Assembly (NCBI GenBank): GCA_937876985.1
Contig: CALEFT010000052.1
Span: 28,042 to 92,041 of the forward strand
Source of the DNA: an uncultured Clostridia bacterium
Lineage (GTDB): Bacteria > Bacillota > Clostridia > Saccharofermentanales > Saccharofermentanaceae
Direction: 5' to 3'
Length of the DNA: 64,000 bases
In this document: positions 55,639 through 63,930 of the stretch, one piece after another
How positions within the stretch are numbered: the first letter of the stretch is position 1
Layout: each line of letters opens with the position of its first letter
Translations under genes and position numbers: made by a program
Notes under the pieces: generated by a model
Database searches by the model: none
Seen by the model: only the letters and a program-made list of their open reading frames with translations
Told to the model about the DNA's origin: nothing

Positions 55639-56816
55639 GAATTTTGGTTTGCGATACGTCGAATGCGTCTTGTTGTGCTGGCCTTTATGAGGACGGGCGC
55701 ATGCTTTCGATGGAGTTAAGTCTCGAGCGCCGCACTCATTCTGAGGTCATTATGCCGCTCATTCATAAGGTGATTGACGATGCGTCGGAGAGGTGTTTGG
55801 GTGGTTTGGATCATCGCTCTTGTCATGAGGCGGTGGACGCATATGCGTGTGTCGTTGGTCCTGGTTCTTTTACTGGAATTCGTATTGGTGTTTCTGCGGT
55901 TAAGGGCATGGCGCTCGTTACTGGGAAGCCTTGTATTGCAATAGATTCGACTCGCGCACTTGCAAGTAGTGCAGTTCCAACAAATTCGAGTGAGAGTACG
56001 CTTATTGTGGCGTGTTTTGATGCGCGTAACAAGCGCGTTTTTGCTGGGTGCTACGACGCGTTAAGTGGTGCGCAAGTGGTTTCTACAAATGCGTATGAGG
56101 CTAGCGAATTAGTTGATAAGATTATTGAGGTCGTATCTGATTATTCCCGTGTGTTAGTTGTTGGAAATGGGGCAGAAGTAGTTCAGGTGGCGCTTTCTGC
56201 AGAGAATAATCTAGATGCGATGGTCGAGTTCGCGCCTGGTGCAGTAATTACACCAGAGGGCATCTCTAAAGTGGCTTTCGAGATGGCAGCAGATGAAGCA
56301 AATTTAATTTCTGCAGCGATTCTTAGCCCGATTTATTGCGCGAAGTCACAGGCGGAGAGATTTACTAAGCCACTCGAATATGTTGTCGAGAATGCTAACG
56401 AGAAGGATGTGTCGCGAATCACTATTCTAGAGGCAGAGTCGATTTTGCATCCTTGGGAAACTATCGAGATTGAATCCTTGGTCAAAGATGAATCAAAGTC
56501 TTGTATTGTCGCGCGAGATAAGTCTACAGGTGAGGCAATTGGATATATTGGTGCTGCGACGGTGATTGATGAGATGGAGATTGGAAACCTTTGCGTTACG
56601 GCGAGATTTCGTCGAATTGGCGTTGCGCTTGCCTTAATTGAGGCGTTAATTAGTGATGCTAGAAGACGCGAAGTGAAGACGATTTTCCTTGAGGTTGATG
56701 AGAGCAATGCTGCTGCGATAAAGCTTTATACGAAGGCTGGCTTTGTTCAGTATGGTAGTCGCTCTAATTATTATGGTCAAGGAAAGAATGCTCTCTTGTA
56801 TAGATTTGAGATTTAA
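55635..56816 (+). CDS. TsaB-RimI fusion protein
   Basis: This 393-residue protein joins two functions that are usually separate neighbours. Residues 1-245 are TsaB, the scaffold subunit for t6A synthesis, with VCDTSNASCCAGLYEDG and VVGPGSFTGIRIGVS. Residues about 260-393 are a GNAT acetyltransferase of the RimI type, with HPWETIE, FRRIGVALALIEALI for acetyl-CoA binding and FLEVDESNAAAIKLYTKAGF. RimI acetylates the N-terminus of ribosomal protein S18. GGAGGTGA precedes the start. There is no frameshift or stop between the halves. Confidence 0.92.
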   Translation: MRILVCDTSNASCCAGLYEDGRMLSMELSLERRTHSEVIMPLIHKVIDDASERCLGGLDHRSCHEAVDAYACVVGPGSFTGIRIGVSAVKGMALVTGKPCIAIDSTRALASSAVPTNSSESTLIVACFDARNKRVFAGCYDALSGAQVVSTNAYEASELVDKIIEVVSDYSRVLVVGNGAEVVQVALSAENNLDAMVEFAPGAVITPEGISKVAFEMAADEANLISAAILSPIYCAKSQAERFTKPLEYVVENANEKDVSRITILEAESILHPWETIEIESLVKDESKSCIVARDKSTGEAIGYIGAATVIDEMEIGNLCVTARFRRIGVALALIEALISDARRREVKTIFLEVDESNAAAIKLYTKAGFVQYGSRSNYYGQGKNALLYRFEI

Positions 56817-57018
56817 TAGGGAGCTTTATGTTTTGTGAGACATATTTAGTTGATTTGCTTTTTTACTCAAGGGCTTGGTATGAATAACGGTATTAGATTT
56901 TGCAGATTTCTTATACCACTTTGCTAACCAGAGGCTGTTTTGCTAATCCCATAAAAAACACAAAAATTATTGATATAGATATTTGCTCCTAGTGCTATAC
57001 GATTAAACAACAAAACAC

Positions 57019-57046
57019 TTGAAAATTCAGAATAATGTGTTATAGT
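57019..57046 (+). promoter_or_regulatory. Promoter of the T-box leader
   Basis: TTGAAA (57019-57024) and TATAGT (57041-57046) are 16 bases apart, just upstream of the leader RNA. The preceding 200 bases, from 56817, show no gene or other recognisable element. Confidence 0.65.
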
Positions 57047-57061
57047 TACGGAAGTAAAAGC

Positions 57062-57364
57062 TTTGACGAAGAGTTCATAAGCAGTGGAATCCTTACAGAG
57101 AGGCGGCGTTTGGTGGAAGTCGTTGGAATTCTAGCTTATGTTTGTAGCTTCCGAGCTGAGAGGAAGAAAGATTTATTAATCGAGTAGAACCTTTCCGTGA
57201 ATGTTACGTTAGTGCATAGGGGTTGTTGGACTCCGATAAGTGGCGGAAATATACGAATTATCAGAGACAAGATGAGGAGTATACGAAGCAAATTGAGTGG
57301 TACCGCGGGTGTATAATATGAGAACACTCGTCTCAAGGTTTAGAACTTTGGGGCGATTTTTTTT
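57062..57364 (+). ncRNA. T-box riboswitch
   Basis: The leader has the T-box landmarks. Stem I is closed by CATAAGC (57076-57082) and GCTTATG (57134-57140). It contains ACAGAGAGGCGG and the GGTGGAAG distal element. The T-box core TGGTACCGCG is at 57298-57307. A 12-base-pair terminator, CGTCTCAAGGTT with AACTTTGGGGCG, is followed by eight T residues (57357-57364). The specifier strand reads GGAATTCTAGC; TTC (Phe) at 57129-57131 is the best candidate. The T in TGGT would pair with an A discriminator base, which fits tRNA-Phe and argues against Ser. CTA (Leu) and ATT (Ile) are not excluded. It controls the gene at 57467. Confidence 0.9.
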
Positions 57365-57466
57365 GCCCTGATAATGGCGATGCTTTTCGAGAGAGGCGAG
57401 GGCTTCTTGGGAGGAAAGCAAGGCGAGCAAAACTAAGCAAATTAGGTATTTACAAAGGAGCAAGTT

Positions 57467-59767
57467 ATGCAGAAGATTACAGGACTTGATTACAAGATTA
57501 GAGAGATGGCTGGTAGAATTCGCGATCTTCGTGAGGTAGTTGGCTTCACTGAGGAGGAGATGGCGGCGAAGACTGGTGTTAGTGTTGAAGAATACCGCGA
57601 TTGTGAGGCTGGACAAAGTGACCTTAACTTCGCGTTCCTATATAGATGTGCGCTTGCGTTAAGCGTCGATGTTTCTGAGATTATTGAGGGTTCGAGCCCA
57701 AAGCTTGATTCTTATACAGTTACTAGAGCTGGTAAGGGTCAGGAGATTGCGAAGGCGCATGGAATGACTTATTACAATATGGCTTATGCTTTTAAGAATA
57801 GAATTGCGGAGCCTTTGTATGTAAAGAGCGTGTATTCCGAGGAGGCGCAGCTTCGAGACATTGAGCTTACTACACACGCAGGCCAGGAGTGCGACCTCGT
57901 AATTGAGGGTAATCTTATGGTTCAGGTTGGTGAGCATAAGGAAATTCTTGGTCCTGGCGACACGATTTATTATGATTCTGATACACCTCACGGCATGATT
58001 GCTGTAAACGGCAAGGACTGTATTTTCTATGCGTTCGTACTTAATCCAACTGGAGAGCCAATTCCTGAGATTTCTGGCGCTTCTACAAAGAAGGTTGTTG
58101 AGGACAACAGAGTTTACCCACCTGTTGGCCGCGCGAAAAGAATCTACAAGAACTACATCGATGTTGAGCAGAATGAGAAGGGTACTCCGAAGAAGATTTC
58201 CTTCAAGAATACAGAGAAGTTTAACTTCGCATTTGACCTCGTTGATGCGCTTGCTGAAAGAGAGCCAGAGAAGCTTGCTATGCTTCACATTTCTCGCGAC
58301 AAGGAAGAAAGGCGCTTTACTTTTACTGACATGAAGAAGGCTTCTAACCAGTGTGCGAACTACTTTAAGTCCCTTGGCATCAAGAAGGGCGATAGAGTAA
58401 TGCTCGTACTTAAGAGACATTATCAGTTCTGGTTCTGTTTGCTTGGACTTAATAAGCTTGGTGCGATTGCTATTCCTGCGACAAATCAGCTCCAGGAGCA
58501 CGACTTCGACTATCGTTTCAAGTCGGCAGGCGTAAACACTATTATTTGTACTGCAGACGGCACGACAGCAGAGCATGTAGAGCTTGCATTAGAGCATAAT
58601 CCACAGGTGGTAAACAAGATTATTGTAAATGGCACACGCGAGGGCTGGAGAAACTTCGATGAGGAGTACGTTTTGTATTCTACTCGTTTTGCGAGAACGG
58701 AGGACTCTCCATGTGGCAAGGATTTGATGCTTATGTACTTTACTTCCGGTACTTCTGGCTATCCAAAGATTGCTGCACATAACTACACATATCCACTTGG
58801 ACATTTCCATACAGCAAAATTCTGGCACAATGTTGACCCAGAGGGCTTGCACTTCACTATTTCTGACACAGGCTGGGCGAAGGCTATGTGGGGTAAGCTT
58901 TATGGACAGTGGCTTTGCGAGGCAGCAACATTCGTTTATGATTTTGACCGCTTCGATGCGGCAGATATCTTGCCAATGTTCGCGAAGTACCACATTACTA
59001 CTTTCTGCGCACCACCAACAATGCTCAGAATGTTAGTAAAGCAGGACATCTCCAAGTACGACCTTTCTAGCGTACAGCATATGACAACAGCAGGCGAGGC
59101 ATTAAACCCAGAAGTATATCGCCAATTCGAAAAGCATACTGGCCTACAAATTCTTGAGGGCTTCGGTCAGACAGAGTCCACGATGATTATCGGTAATATG
59201 CGTGGTGCATCACACAAGATTGGATCAATGGGTAAGCCAGCTCCAATCTACGATGTAGACCTTGTTGATCCAGACGGCAACTCCGTTCCAGTTGGTGAGA
59301 CAGGTGAAATCGTAATCCGTGTCGCTGACGGCGCACCTTGCGGACTATTTGTTGGCTACTATGGCGACGAAGAAAAGACAGCCGAAGTATGGCACGACGG
59401 CTACTATCACACAGGAGACACAGCATGGCGCGATGAGGACGGCTTCTACTGGTACGTAGGCCGTGTAGATGACGTAATCAAGTCCTCCGGCTACCGCATT
59501 GGACCATTTGAGATTGAGTCGGTAATCATGGAGCTCCCATACGTTCTCGAGTGCGGCGTATCCGCTGCTCCAGACGAGGTTCGTGGTCAAGTAGTAAAGG
59601 CTTCCATCGTTCTCGTTCCAGGCACAGAGCCAACAGAAGAACTTAAGAAGGAAATCCAGACATACGTAAAGGAACACACAGCTCCATATAAGTACCCACG
59701 TATCGTCGAGTTCCGCACAGAGCTCCCAAAGACCGTAAGCGGCAAGATCCAGCGTAACAAGCTCTGA
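57467..59767 (+). CDS. XRE-cupin-AMP-forming acyl-CoA ligase fusion
   Basis: This 766-residue protein has three parts. Residues 12-66 are an XRE-type helix-turn-helix, residues about 120-180 a cupin domain (TTHAGQECDLVIEGNLMVQ and DTPHGM), and residues 245-766 an AMP-dependent ligase. The ligase shows YFTSGTSGYPKI near 424, FGQTESTMI, YHTGDTAWRDEDG and the catalytic Lys near the end in TVSGKIQRN. It resembles medium-chain or aromatic acyl-CoA synthetases (TGWAKAMWGKLYG). The substrate is probably a short, branched or aryl carboxylic acid. AAGGAG precedes the start. Expression is set by the T-box leader, which suggests a substrate linked to an amino acid. Confidence 0.88.
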   Translation: MQKITGLDYKIREMAGRIRDLREVVGFTEEEMAAKTGVSVEEYRDCEAGQSDLNFAFLYRCALALSVDVSEIIEGSSPKLDSYTVTRAGKGQEIAKAHGMTYYNMAYAFKNRIAEPLYVKSVYSEEAQLRDIELTTHAGQECDLVIEGNLMVQVGEHKEILGPGDTIYYDSDTPHGMIAVNGKDCIFYAFVLNPTGEPIPEISGASTKKVVEDNRVYPPVGRAKRIYKNYIDVEQNEKGTPKKISFKNTEKFNFAFDLVDALAEREPEKLAMLHISRDKEERRFTFTDMKKASNQCANYFKSLGIKKGDRVMLVLKRHYQFWFCLLGLNKLGAIAIPATNQLQEHDFDYRFKSAGVNTIICTADGTTAEHVELALEHNPQVVNKIIVNGTREGWRNFDEEYVLYSTRFARTEDSPCGKDLMLMYFTSGTSGYPKIAAHNYTYPLGHFHTAKFWHNVDPEGLHFTISDTGWAKAMWGKLYGQWLCEAATFVYDFDRFDAADILPMFAKYHITTFCAPPTMLRMLVKQDISKYDLSSVQHMTTAGEALNPEVYRQFEKHTGLQILEGFGQTESTMIIGNMRGASHKIGSMGKPAPIYDVDLVDPDGNSVPVGETGEIVIRVADGAPCGLFVGYYGDEEKTAEVWHDGYYHTGDTAWRDEDGFYWYVGRVDDVIKSSGYRIGPFEIESVIMELPYVLECGVSAAPDEVRGQVVKASIVLVPGTEPTEELKKEIQTYVKEHTAPYKYPRIVEFRTELPKTVSGKIQRNKL

Positions 59768-59821
59768 TTTCCGCCTAGCAAAAGCACATAAATTCAAGTG
59801 CTCTCAGAAGAAATTTATAAG

Positions 59822-59870
59822 ACCGCCCCTCCTCGAAAAGCATCCGCTTCGTAGAGAAGGGGTGGTTTTT
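59822..59870 (+). terminator. Terminator with motif in its loop
   Basis: ACCGCCCCT pairs with AGGGGTGGT and is followed by TTTTT. A full reverse copy of the dispersed motif (59833-59843) occupies the loop and overlaps the inner part of the stem. Confidence 0.85.
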
Positions 59871-59928
59871 ATTATCGATGACTTCTATTATAATTATATG
59901 TAGAAAAATCTTTTCGATGGAGGCCAAT

Positions 59929-60558
59929 ATGAAAACACGTTATTACTTGATAATAGAAATACTGTTGATAGTCTTGGCGGTTTCTGTTGCTAGTTATTTT
60001 CAGATAGCAGATCATTTTAAGCATTATTATGTATTAGAGTTGATGCCACATGGAGAAGCCTTACCTTCGTCATATGTAAGAATTGCAGAAGAAATCGAAG
60101 CAGATGTGAAAGTGGTTGAAACTGCTAATTGTTCTTCAGCAGATGTAGTATATGTGAGAAGTTACGATAGAGAAAAGAATACCGTGATTATAGGGGAAGG
60201 CACTATTATAGAAAATCTTCGATGCAGTTATCATGGAATTTCAGGAAAAGTTTGGATTTCTGAAACAGAAAATGCAATAGTTGAGTTTCCTTGGGATGTA
60301 TCTTTTGACAATCCTGATATCGAGAATAGAATAACGTGTTTCAAGGAAGAAATCGATAGGGTCAGATTCTCTGTTATTGGAAAAAATGCGATAATTGGTC
60401 TGCTTTTGTTTGCAACAAATTGCTTGATTAGTAAATGTTTACACAATAAGAATAAGCAGGATTTGCTTAAAAAGTATCATACGGTAATAATCGTGCTTTG
60501 CCTGATTGGTTGTATGTGTATTGCAATTATGGGTTTTCAGGTGCTAATTTGCAGGTGA
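59929..60558 (+). CDS. Membrane protein of unknown function
   Basis: This 209-residue protein has an N-terminal hydrophobic segment (YYLIIEILLIVLAVSVASY), an extracytoplasmic domain of about 130 residues, and two C-terminal segments (AIIGLLLFATNCLISKC and TVIIVLCLIGCMCIAIMGF). No family was recognised. GGAGG lies nine bases before the chosen Met; an upstream Met at 59878 is possible. A TATAAT at 59888-59893 may be its -10. It precedes the B12 riboswitch but is probably a separate unit. Confidence 0.6.
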   Translation: MKTRYYLIIEILLIVLAVSVASYFQIADHFKHYYVLELMPHGEALPSSYVRIAEEIEADVKVVETANCSSADVVYVRSYDREKNTVIIGEGTIIENLRCSYHGISGKVWISETENAIVEFPWDVSFDNPDIENRITCFKEEIDRVRFSVIGKNAIIGLLLFATNCLISKCLHNKNKQDLLKKYHTVIIVLCLIGCMCIAIMGFQVLICR

Positions 60559-60619
60559 TCTGTAGAGGTGAAGTAAAGTTAAGAAGGACAGGTGTTTTGT
60601 TTAATTGAAATGCTGCTAA

Positions 60620-60649
60620 TTGCCTAACTTAACATCTTTGAAGTATAAT
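60620..60649 (+). promoter_or_regulatory. Promoter of the cobalamin riboswitch
   Basis: TTGCCT (60620-60625) and TATAAT (60644-60649) are separated by 18 bases, immediately ahead of the riboswitch. Confidence 0.6.
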
Positions 60650-60654
60650 AGTCG

Positions 60655-60850
60655 CACCGCTGGTGCTCTGTAAAAGGAGATAATAGGGAAGCCGAGTGGA
60701 AATCCGGCGCAGCCCCCGCTACTGTCAGCTATCAATATGAACCACAATGCCATTAGATTTGTCGCATTTCGCGTCACAGCGCAAGTGCAATCCGAGAAGG
60801 CGTGGTTCATCTAAGGGTAGCATAGCCAGGAAACCTGCCAGACGAGTCTT
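60655..60850 (+). ncRNA. Cobalamin riboswitch
   Basis: Core elements are GGGAAGCCGAGTGG (from 60686), the conserved CCGGCGCAGCCCCCGCTACTGT region in two overlapping parts (60705-60725), and the B12 box AGCCAGGAAACCTGCC at 60824-60839. Peripheral helices include GAACCAC with GTGGTTC. No terminator follows, and the ribosome binding site of the binding-protein gene lies about 50 bases downstream, so control of translation is likely. The rest of the 335-base gap upstream of 60894 holds only its promoter. Confidence 0.95.
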
Positions 60851-60893
60851 GTTTTTGCTTTTCGCTGCGGTGGGCGGCGTTGGCGGAGGTTTT

Positions 60894-61877
60894 ATGAAGA
60901 ATATTTTGAAGAGATTTTTGACTGCTGTCGTGGTGCTCATCTTTGCTTGCCAGGCAGCTTTTTTGTCGTCCTGCTCCCTCGAAAAGAGCGAAGCAGCAGA
61001 TCCCCTTAAGTCCGAAGAGACTGGGATGGACGAGGTGGCTTTGGACGATGCCTTTCCGATGGAATATGTTAACGCGTATGGAATTTCAGTAACTATCGAG
61101 CAAAGGCCAGAAACGATTGTTTCTGTGTCACCAGCAATGACAGAAATAGTATTCGCGTTAGGGCAGGAAGATAGACTGATTGGTCGCTCGGACTTTGACG
61201 ATTATCCACCAGAGGCACTTGAGATTCCTTCGGTCGGTGCGATAGATATGCCGAATGTGGAAACTATCGTGGCCCTTGAGCCTGACATGGTGCTTGCGTC
61301 GTCGATTTTCTCGGAGGAAGCTTTCAATACACTGACAGAGCTTGGAATCACTGTGGTAATTGTGCGTGATGAGACTTCTGTCGAGGGTATGTTCGATGTG
61401 ATTTCTGAAGTGGGACAGGTTATCGGTTCAGTCTCGGAGGCAGATAGTTTGGTTTCTGAACTTGAAGCGGAACTTATCGCGATTCAAGAAGAGACTAGCT
61501 TGCTTTTCGATGGGGTAGAAGATGACGAGAAGCCTACTGTTTACTACTGCATGGGCTTCGGAGATTATGGCGAGTACACTGCTGGCGGTGACACGTTCAT
61601 TAACGACATAATTGAAATGGCTGGACTAAAAAACGCGGCGGGCGACATTACAGGCTGGGCGTACTCGCTGGAAGCCTTGATTGAGGCAGACCCAGACTAC
61701 ATTTTGGTGCCAGAGTGGGGCTACGATAGCTTCATTTCTACCGCGCCTTATAGTGAGCTGACTGCTTGTGTGGAGGGCAATGTCTTGATGGTCGACTACA
61801 ATGAATTCGAGAGACAAGGTCCGCGCAATGTGGATGCAATCCGCGCGATTTTTGAATTTGTAAGTGAGGATTTCTAA
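60894..61877 (+). CDS. Cobalamin-type ABC transporter binding lipoprotein (BtuF-like)
   Basis: This 327-residue lipoprotein has a signal peptide with lipobox FLSSC (Cys27) and a class III binding-protein fold. The PETIVSVSPAMTEIVFALG start of lobe 1 and DMPNVETIVALEPDMVLAS are typical of BtuF/FhuD-type proteins. Because the gene sits under a B12 riboswitch, cobalamin or a corrinoid is the likely ligand. GGAGG is six bases before the chosen ATG; a Met further upstream, at 60747, lies inside the riboswitch and is rejected. The next gene starts directly at its stop codon. A motif copy (61502-61510) is present. Confidence 0.88.
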   Translation: MKNILKRFLTAVVVLIFACQAAFLSSCSLEKSEAADPLKSEETGMDEVALDDAFPMEYVNAYGISVTIEQRPETIVSVSPAMTEIVFALGQEDRLIGRSDFDDYPPEALEIPSVGAIDMPNVETIVALEPDMVLASSIFSEEAFNTLTELGITVVIVRDETSVEGMFDVISEVGQVIGSVSEADSLVSELEAELIAIQEETSLLFDGVEDDEKPTVYYCMGFGDYGEYTAGGDTFINDIIEMAGLKNAAGDITGWAYSLEALIEADPDYILVPEWGYDSFISTAPYSELTACVEGNVLMVDYNEFERQGPRNVDAIRAIFEFVSEDF

Positions 61878-63728
61878 GTGGCAGCAAACAAATTGGCACG
61901 CAAAAAAACTAGCACTACAAGTTCTTCAAGTCGCGATAACTTCGGAGCAAAAGTATCGCTCGCGATATTATGTCTAGTTTTTGTGTCGCTTCTTGCAGTG
62001 TGCGTCGGCAGCGTCCGAATCGACCTTGCTGATATATGGAACTATTTGTGCCAAAATATCACGCCTTCTAACGACGCGCTAGTTTCTAGTTCTACTGCAA
62101 TAATACTTGGCAAGGTAAGAATTCCGCGCATCGTGGTGGCAGGCCTAGTAGGTGGTGCACTAGCTCTAATTGGTGCTACTATGCAAGGGCTTTTCAAAAA
62201 TCCGATGGCAGACCCATCCGTGCTCGGCATAAGCTCGGGCGCGGCTCTTGGTGCTGCAATCGTCATCGTCGCTGGCCTAGAGGCTACAATCCTCGGCCTA
62301 TCCGGCATATACATCGGTGCGATTCTTGGCGCAATGGCGTCGTGGCTTATCGTCTATACAATTTCGCGCCGCATCGGAAGCTCTGATACTAACGCCGTCT
62401 TGCTCACCGGAATCGCAATCAGTTCCGTCACAAGCGCCCTCATCACGGTCCTCATGACTCTCAACCTTGATAGCATGGAGCAGGTCTACATGTGGATGCT
62501 TGGTTCCTTCTCGAACTCAACTCCCTCGAAAAGCATCATCCTCTTAATCGCATCCGTAATTCTCGTGCCGCCGATAGTGCTGTTTTCTTCCAGAATCGAT
62601 GTGCTCAAACTCGGTGACGACACCGCGACTACTCTCGGAATCAACGCCGCGCACATGACGAGAATCATGTTCTTGCTTTGCTCTATCTTGCTCGCTTTCT
62701 GCGTCGCAAATTCTGGTATAATCGGCTTCGTCGGACTCATAATTCCACATTGCGCGACGTTCATGCGCGCCTACCGTGCCCGCCAAAAAGCAATCCTATC
62801 GTTCATCATGGGCGCGACCTTCACAATCCTATGTGACATCGTCGCGCGCACCATCGCCGCGCCATCCGAAGTCGCAATCGGTGCCATTACTAGCCTTATC
62901 GGCGCACCATATTTCATCTTCTTGATGCTCCGTTCCTATAAATCGAGGAGTAGAAAGATTAGTGCGCAAAAGGCGCAAACTTCGGTGCTTTTCGATGAAG
63001 ATCAAAACATCAATCTCGCGAACTTGTTAGTTCGTTACGAAGACAAAACCATCCTCGGCCCACTATCTACAAAAATCCGTGCTGGCGCCCTCACAGCTAT
63101 CCTTGGTCCGAACGGCAGCGGTAAGTCCACGCTCTTAAAGCAAATCATCGCGGCCACCGCGCCCCACAAAGACGAGCCATCGCGCATCGCCTATGTCGCG
63201 CAAGAAAACGACGGCGCAATCGGCCTGCAAGTCCACGACGTCGTCATGCTCGGACGCACAACACGCGCCCTTTTGCACGACGCCCACAAATCCGAAGCCG
63301 ACCTTAAAATCGCAGACGAATCAATGTCGAAGCTTTCCATCACGGCTCTCGCAGACCGTTCCTTCGACACCTTAAGCGGCGGCGAAAAGCAACGCGTCCT
63401 CTTAGCACGCGCCTTCGCACAACAATCTCCATGGCTCCTACTAGACGAGCCAACATCGTCTTTGGACATTGCTCACACCGAGCAACTGATGGCAATTCTC
63501 AAAAACGAATTCTCAGATACAAATTCTGCTTCAACTAAAAGTGCACTAGTCGTGCTCCATGACATAAATGCTGCTTTACTATATGCCGACGATATTATTC
63601 TTTTGAAAGAAGGCCGTATCATATACCACGGCCCTGCTGGCTCCGTTACTACTGATTTGCTATCTGAAACCTTCGGACACAAATTTACAGCAGCTATTCT
63701 CGACGATGGAAGACAAATAGTGTTTTAA
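61878..63728 (+). CDS. Fused BtuC-BtuD corrinoid ABC permease-ATPase
   Basis: This 616-residue protein fuses the two subunits that are normally separate. Residues 25-350 are a FecCD/BtuC-type permease with about nine to ten membrane segments (KVRIPRIVVAGLVGGALAL, MADPSVLGISSGAALGA, LIIPHCATFMRAYR). After a short linker, residues about 375-616 are the ATPase, with GPNGSGKST near 408, LSGGEKQRVLLARAF near 498, LLLDEPTSSLD near 518 and the switch His in VVLHDINAAL. The start is GTG, directly after the binding-protein stop. The fused protein should dimerise to form a complete importer. Two motif copies are inside (62526-62534 and 62987-62995). Confidence 0.9.
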   Translation: MAANKLARKKTSTTSSSSRDNFGAKVSLAILCLVFVSLLAVCVGSVRIDLADIWNYLCQNITPSNDALVSSSTAIILGKVRIPRIVVAGLVGGALALIGATMQGLFKNPMADPSVLGISSGAALGAAIVIVAGLEATILGLSGIYIGAILGAMASWLIVYTISRRIGSSDTNAVLLTGIAISSVTSALITVLMTLNLDSMEQVYMWMLGSFSNSTPSKSIILLIASVILVPPIVLFSSRIDVLKLGDDTATTLGINAAHMTRIMFLLCSILLAFCVANSGIIGFVGLIIPHCATFMRAYRARQKAILSFIMGATFTILCDIVARTIAAPSEVAIGAITSLIGAPYFIFLMLRSYKSRSRKISAQKAQTSVLFDEDQNINLANLLVRYEDKTILGPLSTKIRAGALTAILGPNGSGKSTLLKQIIAATAPHKDEPSRIAYVAQENDGAIGLQVHDVVMLGRTTRALLHDAHKSEADLKIADESMSKLSITALADRSFDTLSGGEKQRVLLARAFAQQSPWLLLDEPTSSLDIAHTEQLMAILKNEFSDTNSASTKSALVVLHDINAALLYADDIILLKEGRIIYHGPAGSVTTDLLSETFGHKFTAAILDDGRQIVF

Positions 63729-63775
63729 GCCTAGTGTAGCCATATAGTTTGATAACGCCAAGTTCAGCAAGAAGT

Positions 63776-63866
63776 TCATCAAAACAGGGTTTCCTGGGTG
63801 AACTTTCTGCTGATAAAAGTCTAGCCTATATTTGTCAACAAATCTGTCAACAGATTAGCCCGTTTT
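63776..63866. repeat. Dispersed TGTCAACA repeat, copy 2
   Basis: TTCATCAAAACAGGG and GGGTGAACTTTCTGCTGATA match copy 1 at 35074-35120 with few changes, followed by one round of TGTCAACAAATCTG and TCAACAGATTAGCCCGTTTT. It lies between the corrinoid transporter gene and the next operon, oriented as in copy 1. Confidence 0.75.
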
Positions 63867-63930
63867 ATATTTATTCGAATGATCGGGTTTGTTTTGGAAC
63901 GAAAAATTAGAACTTAACGGAGGATAATAT

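Noticed and set aside
57136..57616. Minus-strand open frames across the T-box leader and the start of the ligase gene
   Set aside because: They overlap conserved RNA elements and a real gene in antisense, and no family pattern is visible.
60747..60893. Upstream Met extending the BtuF-like protein by 49 residues
   Set aside because: The segment lies inside the cobalamin riboswitch, including the B12 box, and the Met at 60894 has a proper ribosome binding site and begins a signal peptide.
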